Part shown: piece by piece, positions 33,641-45,204 of the stretch
Position numbering within the stretch: position 1 is the first letter of the stretch
Layout: every line of letters starts with the position of its first letter
From: Helichrysum umbraculigerum
Taxonomy: Eukaryota; Streptophyta; Magnoliopsida; Asterales; Asteraceae
DNA length: 64,000 nucleotides
Direction: 5' to 3'
NCBI GenBank assembly: GCA_949592205.1
Contig: CATIUR010000003.1
Span: forward strand, 19,991,501 to 20,055,500
Translations under genes and position numbers: made by a program
The notes under the pieces: generated by a model
The model's database searches: none
Told to the model about the DNA's origin: nothing
Seen by the model: the letters and a program-made list of their open reading frames with translations, nothing else

Positions 33641-34177
33641 GTGAGTGTGTTAGCAAGCGAGGCTATTGATTTAGAAGCTTTTGAGAATGCTTCTGAAGAT
33701 ACAGATACTGAAGTTGAAGAAATAGAGGATAAATACAAACATTTGGTTGGTAATCCAATGTTTATCCAAGAAATGCTTAAAAAGAAAAAGGGAAAGAAGC
33801 CACGCATTTTGAAAGAAGTTGATATTACTGGAAAGCGTGTACTTAAATCTGGCATTATTGGATGGTATTATAACTCTGACCTGAAGCTCTTCGCGATCAA
33901 AAGGTTTGACGGGGTTCAATATTTTGAGAAGAATCTTGTAGTGTTTAGTTCGTTACCTCGATATGAGATTCGAGACTTGGCTAGATTAGATATGATCAAT
34001 CTGAGTAATGATGATTATGCTAAGTATGTTGAGCGTATCATTAGGACTGAGGGATTATCTATGAAGTTTTCAAAGATTAAGCCAAGGAAAGGAAAAACGA
34101 TAAAGCTGAACGAACTCAGTCAGAGAACTGGAAGAAGAAGAAGGAAGAAGGTTTATCCAGCCGGTCAAATGTATTAA
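33641..34177 (+). CDS. Unrecognised ORF of a truncated Copia-like element
   Basis: 178 residues, acidic start (LEAFENASEDTDTEVEEIED), lysine-rich middle (MLKKKKGKKPRI), then a folded-looking part with GIIGWYYNSDLKLFAIKRFD and SSLPRYEIRDLARLDMINLS. It lies upstream of a polypurine tract and an LTR start, so it belongs to the 3' part of a retrotransposon. Weak similarity in kind to proteins found near the 3' end of some plant Copia elements is my impression only. The reading continues in other frames to about 34335 (KTMPQNILGKLKYWGVDAG). The left border near 33640 is a sharp switch from element 1 sequence; the 5' part and left LTR of the Copia element are missing. Confidence 0.5.
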   Translation: MSVLASEAIDLEAFENASEDTDTEVEEIEDKYKHLVGNPMFIQEMLKKKKGKKPRILKEVDITGKRVLKSGIIGWYYNSDLKLFAIKRFDGVQYFEKNLVVFSSLPRYEIRDLARLDMINLSNDDYAKYVERIIRTEGLSMKFSKIKPRKGKTIKLNELSQRTGRRRRKKVYPAGQMY

Positions 34178-34526
34178 GCAAATACCTATGAAGACCATGC
34201 CTCAGAATATTTTGGGAAAATTGAAATATTGGGGGGTAGATGCTGGAACAGGAGAAGTCTTTATGATTGAAGCCGATGATGATTATCCTGATGGAGAAAA
34301 GGAGATTCTTCGTGTTATGATCACAGACACCTGATGAATTTGTCAAAGGCATATATGATTATGTTATACAAGAACAAGATCGCTTCTACTTCTGAATGGG
34401 GTGATTTAGCACGAGATTATCACAGGATGGTTAGAACATGCATCAAGCTTAAGATTTTTGCAGGAAGTAAGATTTACTCTTAAAAAACCAAAGACAATAT
34501 GAAGATAAAAACGCTAGAGCTATTGT

Positions 34527-34538
34527 CAAGGGGGAGTC
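34527..34538 (+). other. Copia polypurine tract
   Basis: TCAAGGGGGAGT immediately before the LTR start TGTTGAAAC. The form AAGGGGGAG before TGTTG is typical of plant Copia elements. Confidence 0.75.
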
Positions 34539-35119
34539 TGTTGAAACATAGGTTGTGACAACAGATCTAGCTTGAAATAGGACTGGTGTAATTATTTTCA
34601 TGTTTGTACATTGGTTTAGATTTGTAAATGAATATTTGTTTTGTTATTAATATTCGTTAAATATTAATATGATTATAGTGTTAGACGAATATCGTAAACG
34701 AAATAAATAAATACGTTTGGTGCGAGTCAAGATCTCAAGTCGCAGCGAGTTGAGCTGCGAGGTGAGACCTGAACTCGCAACACTCAGAGTATTGGTGAGC
34801 CGAGTCCATAAGTGGGCTTGGGCTGCGAGTTAAGCTGGACTCGCAGGCCCATGCGAGCCGAGACGAATTTAATATATAAATGATTTTCGATTTAGAAAAT
34901 TAAAAAGAACTTTTTGCATCAACATCAGACCTGCAAATTTCAATCCAGAGACAAATAACCTAACGACTAAGCTTTGACGTTCATACGTTTAAAGCTAAGT
35001 ATTAGTAAACCTAAAACGCGAACTTATTCGTTGTTAGTAAGATAACACCGTATTGAGGGATTCCGCACCTTAATACTACAGATAACGAAGTTATCGATCC
35101 TAAGAACTAGGGACTTACA
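34539..35119 (+). repeat. Copia 3' LTR
   Basis: 581 bp, TGTTGAAACAT to GGGACTTACA. It is followed by GATCT (35120), which is the sequence at the corresponding point of the other element 1 LTR (12564-12568), so the right end is an insertion border. The left TSD copy is lost. Inside are inverted blocks of ACTCGCA/TGCGAGT type at 34735-34860. Confidence 0.7.
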
Positions 35120-35393
35120 GATCTTGGACATAATCCAGTAAAAATGAACATATAACATGTTTATAAATGTTATTCAAGTAAGTATAGATGAAAATAAGGT
35201 CTTACGAAAGTGTGGAGGGCAGATCTAATGTCGAAATGAGAAGGTAGTTGCTGTTTTGCTCGATCTTGTTCTTGTTCGCTTCTTTCTTGCAACAACCGGT
35301 AGTAGATCATGATAGTAATGATGGAGGTTGTTGTGGTGTTCTTGGAAGTGGTTGAAGGCTGTGTTTTAGAGAGAGATAGAGAGAGAAACCGAT

Positions 35394-35471
<78 letters not shown>

Positions 35472-36108
35472 TATTTGTGTGTAGAAGAAATGAAATGGAG
35501 AAAGAAATATAAAGGAAAGGGGGAAGGCTTGTGGGCTAGTCTTGGGCTGGTCTTGGGCCGGTTCTTGGTCTGACCCACTTGGCTCGGACTCGCACATTTT
35601 GCTTCCCAAGTTCGTGTAACGTTTCGTGGTCGGTTAAACGTTAATCGCGCGTTTAAAGGTTTAATCGTTAAACGTATATTTGTTTTGTTATGTTAACGTT
35701 ATATTCGCTTTATTATAGGTTGAAGTAACATTTTAAAATACTTCATTTAATAATTTCAAAATATTGGTCGGGTCCCGTTTAGTTGTCGGTTTTGATTCGC
35801 GCGTTTTCGTTTTATCGGTTACGTTTTATATAACACGTTTAATGTTTCGCGCATTATTAATACATAATAATATAATGTAAATAACTACTATTTAATTTCA
35901 AAATAGATTTACCTTACTTATGGAAATGTTTCACTAACGTCCGCATAAGTCGGAATCCATCCGATTGTTTCGTGTAATTACAATTAATTACGTACGTGTA
36001 TATATATATATACCAAATGCTACTAGCACTTAGCCTAATCACGCACTAAATACATGTAATATCGTTCTAGCTTAAGGTAATAACTACCCTTAAATACCGG
36101 TTGTCACA
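35120..36108 (-). repeat. Element 1 5' LTR remnant
   Basis: Homologous to 12564-13571 of the 3' LTR, roughly 5-6% different in the first 210 bp. Ends GTTGTCACA at 36108 (LTR start on the minus strand). The part beyond 35120 was removed by the Copia insertion and a linked deletion. ORFs here read through the (AG)n tract. Confidence 0.8.
35397..35469. repeat. (AG)n microsatellite
   Basis: A run of about 36 AG repeats in the CT-rich leader of the element 1 LTR. The other LTR has only a short interrupted form at 12846-12858. Confidence 0.95.
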
Positions 36109-38949
36109 ATCGGTGACGGTGGCGATGTAAGATAGTTGATAGGAGGTGGTGGATGGAGGGAAGGGCCAACGAAGAAGACGTGGTTCAGTGTTCGTGTGAC
36201 ATCAATGATGAAGACTGATGTTGAGGTTATTAATTGTTGTTGAATATTTGGCAAAAAATTAAAACTTGATATTGGTAGATTTCGGTTTTTATGATTCAGA
36301 TATGCTTTTATTTTTTTAAAATGAAAATGGTGATAGGATTTAGAGCTTTCAAGGTGTACATCTGTTCGTTTGATTTAAGGAGATGATCATTGAAATGTTA
36401 ATGTGTAACTTTGGGGTTCTAGAGAAGATAGAGGGTATTTTGGACATTTAAGTGGATTTTACAGAGGAAACTAAAAAAATTTGTTAAGTGGATCACTTGT
36501 GAGTAAAAATGACAAATATAAGGATGCCTAGTGACATTTCGTGAATTCAAGGATGATACGTGATTTTTTGAACAAACACAGGGACGAAACGGACAATTTT
36601 CTCTATAGACTATCATCATAAAACTTTAATGTAATTATAATATGGCATAACTTTTTAACTGTAAGGAGTTCAGAGACGTGTAAATTATGGACGGGAAGGT
36701 CGGAACGAGAAGAACATGTTAGTAAACCTCCGTAGGCTGTTTGTCCACGGTTTTTAGTCAAATTCCATCTCTAAAGCATTCAAAATCAGTTTTCCCCAAT
36801 TTTTCACATTTTAAAAGGTGTTGTAAGATATTAAAAACGAACTCTCAATAGTATTTTTTTTTTTTTATGAAATTGTAAATTTAAGCGTTATTTGTATTTT
36901 TAATTTTATTTTTGTATAATTAATTCCTATATTAAAGAGTTTCAATTAGTTGATCAAATTTTATGATTTTAATGTAGTATACATAATGTTTAGTATCTAA
37001 TACCCACATAAGATTGTATTTATGGTTAGTCTCGAAACAACCCACGATTTCACAAATCACAAATTGAACCTAGCCATTGTGAACTTGCAATCTAACAGCC
37101 GCAACTCGAAACCCGAGTATCGAGTTCGCAACGACATTTCTTAAAGAAAAAAGAGTAAAGAGGTGATTTTTTCCATTAAAGAAAAACTATATCGTAGTGT
37201 ATTGTTATATATAAATTTTAATTATGATTTGCATACTACATATAGAATGAAATAAAACAAAAAGCTTGTCCCGCTGCATCGCGCAGGTATTCTGCAAGTT
37301 GTACATTATGCATTGAATACTTGTATTTTGGGTAAATATGATATTATTCAATTTAAGTTGGGTATATATGTAATTTTCCCTAAATCTTATATTATACTCC
37401 GTATCATATAGCCATATACTAATCAAGTATAAACTTACATTTTCAATTCTAATTATGTATGGTTCTTTGTGTATAAACTAAAACATAAAAAGAGTTATTA
37501 CTTTTCAGATTTTAGAGAATGAATGTCTGAACTTTGAATTTTGTAATGCTATGAATTTCAAAAAAAGAAGAACAAAAAACTATTGGTTGTTTTGGAACTC
37601 CTTTTATTGGAATAAATTGGAGGTGATGTTTAATTAATTTAGTGACTACGAATTTGTGTCGGATTAAATTGTATGTTAAAATGCTAGAAATTGAAATTGA
37701 AATTTGGATCTTATAATATGATCTATTATTACATCTTATGTTTGTTTATAAAATTGATATAAACACAAACTATTTGTTTAATTTAGTCTTATTACACGCG
37801 CAACTTGAGCTAATTCGGATGAAACTATTTAATTCGAACACTTATCCGGATCCGTTTAATCCGTTTCTTATATGTTTAGGATTACGGATTAACTTGTGGT
37901 TGTCCAAAATTCTAACAATCCGATCCGAATAATCCGAAATTCGAATAATCATTCCGAATAACACCCCTAGTTCAATACTTCAATGACATGTCATACTTGA
38001 GTAAAAAGTAAAACAATAATGCTATATTAATTTGTACGTTATTTTATATACAATTTAATTCAAATGATTTTGTTTGGTGGTGATAATTTTCGGCCCAACT
38101 TGAAATGTAACTCGGAAATAAATGAGGATGAGTTGTGTTCTCAAGTCTTAACCTACCAACTGACTTAATTTATCTTATTGCTTTAGGTTAATGTCCAGAT
38201 TAATGGGTTGACCGGTCAACCAACACATGCATGTGTATCCGGGATGGTTACTTTTGACCCATTAACCTGTTTATCATATTATTTTGGTTTAGATTGTAAA
38301 TTTTTTACCTGCAAACCTAACTCGACCTACATCGCAATCCCTAATTATAATTATTGAAAGTTAGCTAAAATTAAGATACAATATCTAATATAGCTATAAA
38401 ATGCTTGTAGTTATGTATTTGAAGTTGGATAAAATAATAGTATAATAATTTGTACTTCTTTTTCAAATCAAATGGTCAAATATTTTATATAGCAATTATA
38501 TATTAACTTTTATAATCACTTGAATTCACTTTTAATGTTTAAGTGTAAGAAGTAAATGAATTTTAAGTATCTCTTTTCTTATAGTTTTATTTTTGATAAC
38601 AAAGTCTTTGTATGTTAGAATAAAATATATAGAAAATAGAAGTGAGTTATAATTTGTAAATAATATAAGTTTTTTCATTAATACTTATATTAAAACAATC
38701 TTGATGTACATTTATATATTCATTAATGTGTTATATAAGTTATGAAAAAAACAAATATTTATAGGGTTACATTTGTAATCGAAAATTAATTACGAGATAT
38801 TAATTTGAGTAAATTATACAGATTTAATTCAAGTGTTTAAAGTCTAATTAGATAGTTAAAAGGGTAGAATAGTAATTTACTATTTCTCCCTTTAATACTA
38901 TACCTCAAACTCTTTATTATAATATAAAATAGTATTGATATACAAATAT
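36109..38949. other. AT-rich intergenic sequence
   Basis: No convincing gene. 36109-36610 resembles degraded low-copy or transposon sequence that I cannot classify. A CCCGCTGCATCGCGCAGG hairpin at about 37270-37288 looks like a stray Helitron 3' hairpin without a clear CTAG end. The open frames at 37205 and 37738 have no family signatures. Confidence 0.5.
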
Positions 38950-39061
38950 ACTATTTAACCCTTCATATCATTTTTATTTCTCTTCATTTTTTTAATTCGT
39001 ATATAGACGGTTTAAATCAACGTTTTTTATATTCAAATTTTGTTGTGTAAAAATCACATTC

Positions 39062-39395
39062 CACTACAACAAATATGTTAACCGTTTACACTTATTTATT
39101 CATACTTTTGAAAAATGTAAAAAATATAATCAAGTTTATGCTCACATTTATAAGCGCATATAAGAAAAAAAAATGTTACAGTTACAAACGTGAAAAATTT
39201 CAAAATTTTCAACCCCTAAAACTGTTCAAATACGCTTTAAGGTGTAGATTTTGTTTACCTTTTTCACAGTTATAAGTGTCTAGTGTGAAAAATATAGTTA
39301 TTAGTTGAGTTTCTTCACAACTTTGTACACATTTATAAGGGTGAACAATTTATCAAAAGAAATAAAACGTGAAAATAGGCATTTTAATTGTAGTG
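39062..39395. mobile_element. CACTA-type MITE, copy 1
   Basis: Starts CACTACAACAAATATG and ends TTTTAATTGTAGTG: 5-bp CACTA ends with extended imperfect inverted repeats. TSD is TTC on the left and ATC on the right; copy 2 (57566-57979) has TTC on both sides. Subterminal repeats of TAAGNGTGAA type occur inside. It was present before the segmental duplication. Confidence 0.75.
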
Positions 39396-40391
39396 ATCAC
39401 AAAAAATACTTCAATGAAAATTGTAAGCTTTCTCGTAGTTTTGGCGTGAAACTATAGAAAAAAGTCACATCAAGTAAGATTGAACCGTACCTTTAACCTT
39501 TACATAGCGTCTGGCGAATCAAACTTTTGACCACAACTAAGAGCATCTCCAATGCATTAAACTGTTTAATGCATTGCCACATCACTGACACATCAGCATT
39601 TTATATTTTTACCTAAAAATCTCTACAGTGCATTGAATTCTACTAATTTATTAGACTCACAACTCATCGTACTATCTTTAATTGTTTATTACTAGGTTAT
39701 ATATCTTAAATTATATATAGGAAACACATTATGATGTCATCAAAATTTTAATTGGCCAATAATATTGTTTGATTTTGTAAAATTAGCTACAATTTAGGAT
39801 TTGATGACATCATAAACATTAATAAATAATAATTAATAGTAATAATTTACTTTAATCTGATTTAAATAATATAAATAATGAGGTCAACGAATTCAAGACA
39901 TTTTCCAACTCCTATTTCCTTCCTAATTTGTATCCAATGTTAATTTTTTTAATTTATAGAGTAACTCTGAAAAATAAGTACCGATGTAAAATTTATACAG
40001 TGGCCGTGTCTACTTATTTGCAATCCAGTTTCTTTTTTCCTTCCTTAATATCTAACATATAAAATATTATTAAGTCGTTTACTTATTTGTAGTTTCATCC
40101 ACGGAGTCATTGCAATTTATTTGCCGTGATTGTATGATTTGTAATTTTTATGAAAACCGTAATTATTGATTAACTTAATGCTTGATATTGGAGTGTTTTG
40201 TGTTAAGAAAAGATAAAAGTTATTAATTTAGTGTTTATGTTAAAATGGTTTAAACGACACGTCAATTGAGTACCTCAATTTCATTAACTTTTAAAATAAA
40301 ACCCCTTAAGTTTTACAACTAAAAAAAAAAAGAGATTAAAATAATTAATTTATATTATTATATATATAATCACAATAAAATCTTATCTTTA

Positions 40392-41780
40392 TCTTAAATT
40401 ATATATACGAAACACATTTTTGATGTCATCTTTCTAATTAAGTTTCAATCTATTAATTAAGTCATTTAATTTTAGTAAATTTTAAAATAAGATCTATTTC
40501 TTATTATAAAGATTTTTTTAAATCAACTATTCACTTACAATTAAAAAGAAATTTAATTTATTAATTAACACGTTATCGGAATCGATGTGTAATGTTTCCA
40601 TTATATAAATCCTATTGAGTCAGTGGTCGCTGACCAACTCAATAATTAGTAAACTCAATGAAGGAAACGATTTAAGTCAAAGCTGCTGTTACTGAAGTTA
40701 GTACTAGCTGGTCGCTGTTCACTACTCAAGAATATTGATATACTGAGGAAGATTAAAACTCAATTCTGTGTGTTGCTGCTTGAATGTTTAAACAGCAAGA
40801 GTTTTACATCTTCAAATGAATAAAGGCAAAAGTTACTTCCCGAATAAAAGCCAGTCGCTGAAGATTTATATTTCAAGTCACTCTACAAGAGCATGTTAGT
40901 TCGCAGTGAATGAAGAGAATTATTAATCTTCAGAGACTCTACTAAATAAAGTTTCTACACACAAGTACAAGTCGCTCTTCACTTATACGTTAGCAAGTGT
41001 TCCTCGTACAGTCAAATATTCGAAGAATTACGTGGCAGCAAGTGATTGGTGTTAAGTAACAAGAGATATTCGCGGTAACATAATTGGGACCCACAGAATG
41101 TCAGTTAACAAGAGATCAAGCCAATCAATCAGCGACACGTGTCATTCCAGATCCTATTTTATAGGAGATATTTACGGGACATTTGTACTATAAAGAGAGC
41201 AGTACGTTGTACTTAGAAACTAGTCGTCTGTATGTGTTAATCACTTGTAAGTCAGTGAGTAGTAAGTCTAAGCACGTAGCAGCGATCAGTGAGTGAACAG
41301 TTGGTTTGTTTTTCAGCTACTATTCATCTCATTTTGTAATAATTAGCTTTAGTGTTTGATTTAGATTAGTTTTGGCTAGTCTATTCCGCAATCAACACTT
41401 AGCGAATTTTATGATCAATAAAATTCATCCTTCAGCTATTATTGCATCTTTACGTTAATTGCTATATTTGTTTTTGATTCTCTGTTTGTACTTGTTCGAT
41501 TAAAAACTTGATCAAATAACTTAGATAAAATCAGAAAAAGTTTTTAATTGTATTCAACCCCCCTTCTACAAATAAACTTTACACATTGCGATTCCACATC
41601 ACTAACTAATAGTGATTCAAGGACTCTCAAATCCATTTACATAAAGTAATGTTATCATGAATCCAATTAAATGCTTAATATACATATTAACTTACACACT
41701 TTACTATCAGAAACAAGATACTGAATACAAAATTTCATATTAAAAATCAACGACACATGTGTATACACGGGTTTATAGTC

Positions 41781-41784
<4 letters not shown>
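40392..41784 (+). mobile_element. Helitron-like element, plus strand, split by an LTR-like insertion
   Basis: Starts TCTTAAATTATATATACG after an A and ends near a CACATGTGTATACACGGG hairpin. Both ends match the Helitron at 44492-45033 read on the other strand, apart from a changed CTAG end. Between about 40616 and 41570 it is interrupted by LTR-like sequence. A third, isolated copy of the same 5' end begins at 39704. Confidence 0.55.
40616..41570 (+). repeat. Probable Copia LTR (solo) inside the Helitron-like element
   Basis: The right end TTCAACCCCCCTTCTACA is characteristic of Copia LTR ends. The left border is placed where homology to the 44492 Helitron stops (CCTAT then TGAGTCAG). Repeated GTCGCTG-type words occur inside. 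I find no clean TSD, so the borders are approximate. Confidence 0.45.

Positions 41785-41827
<43 letters not shown>
41781..41827. repeat. (TA)n microsatellite
   Basis: TA run at the end of the Helitron-like element. Confidence 0.9.
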
Positions 41828-41832
<5 letters not shown>

Positions 41833-41938
41833 TTATAGACATTCCAGTATTATATAAAATGAATTTATATAGTAACATAAAATTTTAATAAAATGAAGAT
41901 ATTACTATGAACATTTCAGTATTATGTAAACCCAACTA

Positions 41939-42136
41939 CTCCCTCCGTCTCAATTTTATTGTCCACATATAAAAAACACGCAGTTTAAGAAAAGTGTACT
42001 AGTTGTACTCTATAACCAATAAGATTTAATCTCCTACCACATTCAAATATTTTGATTTGTTGAAAAGTACAAGTGGACTATAAATTAGGGACATTCCAAA
42101 ATGAAAAGGTGAACTATAAATTTGGGACGGAGGGAG
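41939..42136. mobile_element. Stowaway-type MITE (Tc1/mariner)
   Basis: 198 bp with terminal inverted repeats CTCCCTCCGTC...GACGGAGGGAG and TA on both sides. These ends are the classic plant Stowaway termini. No coding capacity. Confidence 0.9.
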
Positions 42137-42189
42137 TATAAAATAATGATATAATCATACATTCTACGTAGTATTAGAATAGTAAATTT

Positions 42190-42834
42190 GAGTAAGGTTC
42201 AAATGAGTACAGCAATTTTGGGTGAGAATGAGGGAACCAACAGGAATCTGTCACGTGTCACTTTACTCTCTCTCCTTCACATTTTTAAAATTAAATATCC
42301 CTCAAACAATAAGTCGATAAATTATAAAAATTGCACCATAAAAATCAGCGTTTTATTCTTTTCGATTAGAGATGTGACAAGGTATACTTTCGATGAACAT
42401 TTTTTTTCATTTTTTGGGGTTTTAAAAACGAGTAACACATGTGTTAGAAGCTGGTAACACATGTGTTTCCAGCGAGTAACACATGTGTTACCAGCGTCTA
42501 ACACATGTGTTACCAGCGAGTTACACATGTGTTACCAGCTTCTAACACATGTGTTACCAGCTTCTAACACATGTGTTACCAGCAACTAACACATCTGTTA
42601 CTAATTTTGTAAAACCCAAAAAAACAAATTCGTCGAAAGTATACCTTGTGAGATGGCAAATCGAAGAGAAAAAAATGCTGATTTTTATGGTGTAATTTTT
42701 ATGATTTTTCGACTTATCATTTGGGAGATATTTAAGTTTTAAAAATGTGGGGAAAGTGGATTTTGTGACACGTGGCATGTTCTGGTTGGTTCATCTATTC
42801 TCATCAAAAATCTCATTCTCATTTGAACCTCACC
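42190..42834. mobile_element. Long-TIR, Mutator-like MITE with a central palindrome array
   Basis: 645 bp. The outer ~230 bp on each side are inverted repeats of each other (starting near GTAAGGTTCAAATGAG / GTGAGGTTCAAATGAG), and the middle holds the array at 42431-42602. The flanks repeat ATAGTAAATTT for 11 bp (42179-42189, 42835-42845); a long TSD and long TIRs suggest the Mutator superfamily. The ORFs at 42188 and 42554 are the same TIR-derived frame on both arms, not genes. Confidence 0.8.
42431..42602. repeat. Tandem palindrome array, core GTAACACATGTGTTAC
   Basis: Eight units of about 20-24 bp, each with AACACATGTGTT, usually followed by ACCAGC. The core is almost unchanged in seven of eight units (the last reads ACATCTGT), while the linkers vary (GAG, GTCT, TTCT, AACT). 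Confidence 0.92.
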
Positions 42835-43246
42835 ATAGTAAATTTATAAATTATCAAAAGATAAGATAAATTATAAAAAAAAAAAAAAAAAAAGTGAGAA
42901 CACCTTCGTTTGTGCAGGAAGTAAAATTCTTTTGTTTATTACCCATTTTTGCGTTTTATGACGGGTGGTAACAGAGAAGCACAATATATTCTACGTATTA
43001 ATAGGTGGACTTCTATAATGCATTAAGTGATGATGTCAGCTTCACCTTTTTCCTATTAAACTTTGACACCATGAAGCATTGGAGATGCTCTAAGTGTAGG
43101 TTTTCCGGCACAATTATAATTTTATCTCTCTAAAAAGAATCAATACATTTGTATTTAATTTTACGAGCGATTGATATTATTGGCACGTTTGTACTAACCG
43201 CATTAATTACAATCAAAAGTATTTAAAACAAGTGTTTCCAGATTTT

Positions 43247-43432
43247 TTTTTTGAAAGACAGTATTGGGCTCAGTGGCATTGGCTCTTCATATACCCATCA
43301 CCAATTCCAGGGAAAACCCGAATATTTCGAGAGAAAACCCCTGTCTCCATCCCGGAGAGCATTTTGCTCACATCCGGGTTCGAACCCATGACCTTGAGGT
43401 CATGGTGAAACACCTTGTGCCACTTGAGCTGG
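43247..43432 (-). mobile_element. SINE, minus strand
   Basis: About 186 bp. On the minus strand it starts GCTCAAGTGGCACAAGG (A-box-like), has a perfect B box GGTTCGAACCC, and ends in an A-rich tail (T run at 43242-43252). AGATTTT on both sides (43240-43246, 43433-43439) is a likely TSD. Copy 2 lacks it (about 58357-58372: TTTCAAGATTTTTG), so it inserted after the duplication or was lost cleanly. The ORF at 43264 is chance. Confidence 0.85.
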
Positions 43433-44491
43433 AGATTTTGCAATTTGTTTTATCGTGGCAACATGGCGGGGAATCAAACTTTTGTGTGGAAGTTCAACTT
43501 CTGGCCGGAAAGTGGTTAATTCGGCGGAAGTTGGTCGAAGATGGTGGTGTATGTCAAGGTGCATAAAATTGGTTGGAACTAGTGTTATGTTGTAGTGGGA
43601 GCGCTATGCTTGTTTACAAGTTTTTTGATTATATTTCAACTCTTCTCCGTCAATACGTGTATCACCCTTTCAGCCGGTTCAACAGGTCCATAAATAAATA
43701 CAATAGTTTCATACCCGTTCTTGACTCGTTCCTTTGATATTTCAGTCCGCATGGAGCGACCAAACAGGTCAATAAACATAACCAAACTAAACCCCTTTTC
43801 ATGAGTTGAGTACGGATTGTCAGGCATATTTTAAAATATATTATGAGCGTAATAAGTTCAAGATCTTACTATATTATAATTTTTAATAAACAAAAATGTA
43901 TAAAGCAACGCTAACACATATAGATGATTTGACATTTCAAAAACTAATCACATATTTTGTACAGATACTTGAACCTTCGGTAAATGACATTTGTAGTTAA
44001 CGTGCGATTCCCATATATAGACAAATTGGTGTAGTTATAGCCCCTACGAAATTGCAAGGAGGTTTGTAAAATTCACAAAAGCATAACCTTTAATTTTGGC
44101 CTACAATCCTATTACGACGACAAAAAGAAAAGAAAATTCTACACAGTTTTAATATGTTTCTGATAAGATTTCAAAGTTGCAATAAATAAGTAACATATAT
44201 GCAGTCATAGGTGTAGAATACATTATCGGCCCTTTGATCAATGCTTGCAGAGTAGGTTGATCAATTAGAACATCGTGACTAGTACTTGACATATGAGATT
44301 TTAGAGCATCTATGATACTACTTGACTTAATTAGGTTTTGAAACATCTCGGTTACAAATTGATTTGTGTGATTGCGGAACATCATGACTACAACTTGACA
44401 TCTAATGGCCAAACTTTTTCAGTATTCGTTTGTTGGGTCAACCATCTCATTAACAATTAAAAATATTCATTAAACATCCTTATATTGAGTA

Positions 44492-45033
44492 CTAGACTTT
44501 AAACCCGTGTATACACACGAGCCATTAATTTTTGATATGAAATTTCGTATTTAGTATCTTATTTCTAATAATAAGTGTGGAAGTAAATTTCAAAATTTGT
44601 ATATTAAGCATTTAGTTGGATTCGTGATAATATTACTTTATATAAACGAATTTATATAAGTAGAGATGAAGATATTAAAAGTTTTTGAAACCAAGTTAGT
44701 GAAAAAAAAACATTACAGGTTGATCATTTGGATAATATTAAAAGTTTTTGAAACCACGTTAGTGTAATTAATTAACCTTTTCAAGTAATTTTATTCCTAC
44801 AGTGAATTGAAAATAGAAACATTACATATTGATCATTTGGATAATGTTTTAATTAATAAATTAAATTTTTTTTTATATGTAAGTGAGTGGTTGATTAAAA
44901 AAAATCTTTTTTAATAAGTTAGGGATTTTATTTTAAAATTTACTAAATTTAAGGGACTTAATTGACAAATTGAAACTTAATTAGGATGATGACATCATAA
45001 AGGTGTTTCCTATATATAATTTATTATTTATGA
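44492..45033 (-). mobile_element. Short non-autonomous Helitron, minus strand
   Basis: On the minus strand it starts TCATAAATAATAAATT after an A and ends with the hairpin CGTGTGTATACACG and CTAG before T. Copy 2 shows the empty site GAGTATAACAT at about 59356-59366, which gives the expected A/T insertion point with no TSD. 542 bp, no coding capacity. Confidence 0.8.
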
Positions 45034-45204
45034 TAAGAAAAAAATGGAACGGTGATTGCTAGTAATCAAGTGCATTTAGTGAATTGTTGTATAACATTGG
45101 ATTTAATTATTAAACGGTTAATCGTATGAAACATATTAAACTTTTTTGCAAACTTCGTGAGTCTGTTGTATATATCAAAATTTAATTTCATTTTATTAAG
45201 TGAT

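Larger units (their letters stand above)
18..36108 (-). mobile_element. Element 1: degenerate, internally deleted Tekay/Del-like LTR retrotransposon carrying nested insertions
   Basis: Reading on the minus strand: 5' LTR remnant 35120-36108, a remnant of an ORF upstream of gag, the gag start at 33023, gag zinc knuckles at about 16320-16145, a protease-like remnant and polypurine tract at 13855-13572, then a 3' LTR at 13571-18. Reverse transcriptase, RNase H and integrase are missing, so the element could not move on its own. It is interrupted by Athila, a solo LTR, element 2 and a Copia fragment. The parts of the two LTRs that can be compared (12564-13571 and 35120-36108) differ by roughly 5-6% by eye, so it is an old layer. 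No matching TSD is visible, because the left LTR is followed by a primer-binding site rather than by host flank. Confidence 0.7.
39541..43090. mobile_element. 3.55-kb PIF/Harbinger-like non-autonomous element, TSD TAA
   Basis: Perfect 15-bp terminal inverted repeats GAGCATCTCCAATGC, and TAA on both sides (39538-39540 and 43091-43093). Copy 2 has the empty site ACTAAGTGTAGG at 58136-58147. TSD of three bases TAA and the TIR start fit PIF/Harbinger. No transposase is seen; the interior is AT-rich and loaded with other insertions (Helitron-like, LTR, Stowaway, MULE-type MITE), so the original element was smaller, roughly 1 kb. Confidence 0.8.

Noticed and set aside
37266..37290. Complete Helitron ending at a GC-rich hairpin
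   Set aside because: The hairpin is there but neither a CTAG end nor a 5' TC terminus could be matched.
42431..42602. CRISPR-like or satellite array
   Set aside because: Short palindromic units lie centrally between long inverted repeats with a TSD, so it is part of a MITE.
43264..43566. 100-codon ORF
   Set aside because: Crosses the border of a SINE and its flank and has no domain.
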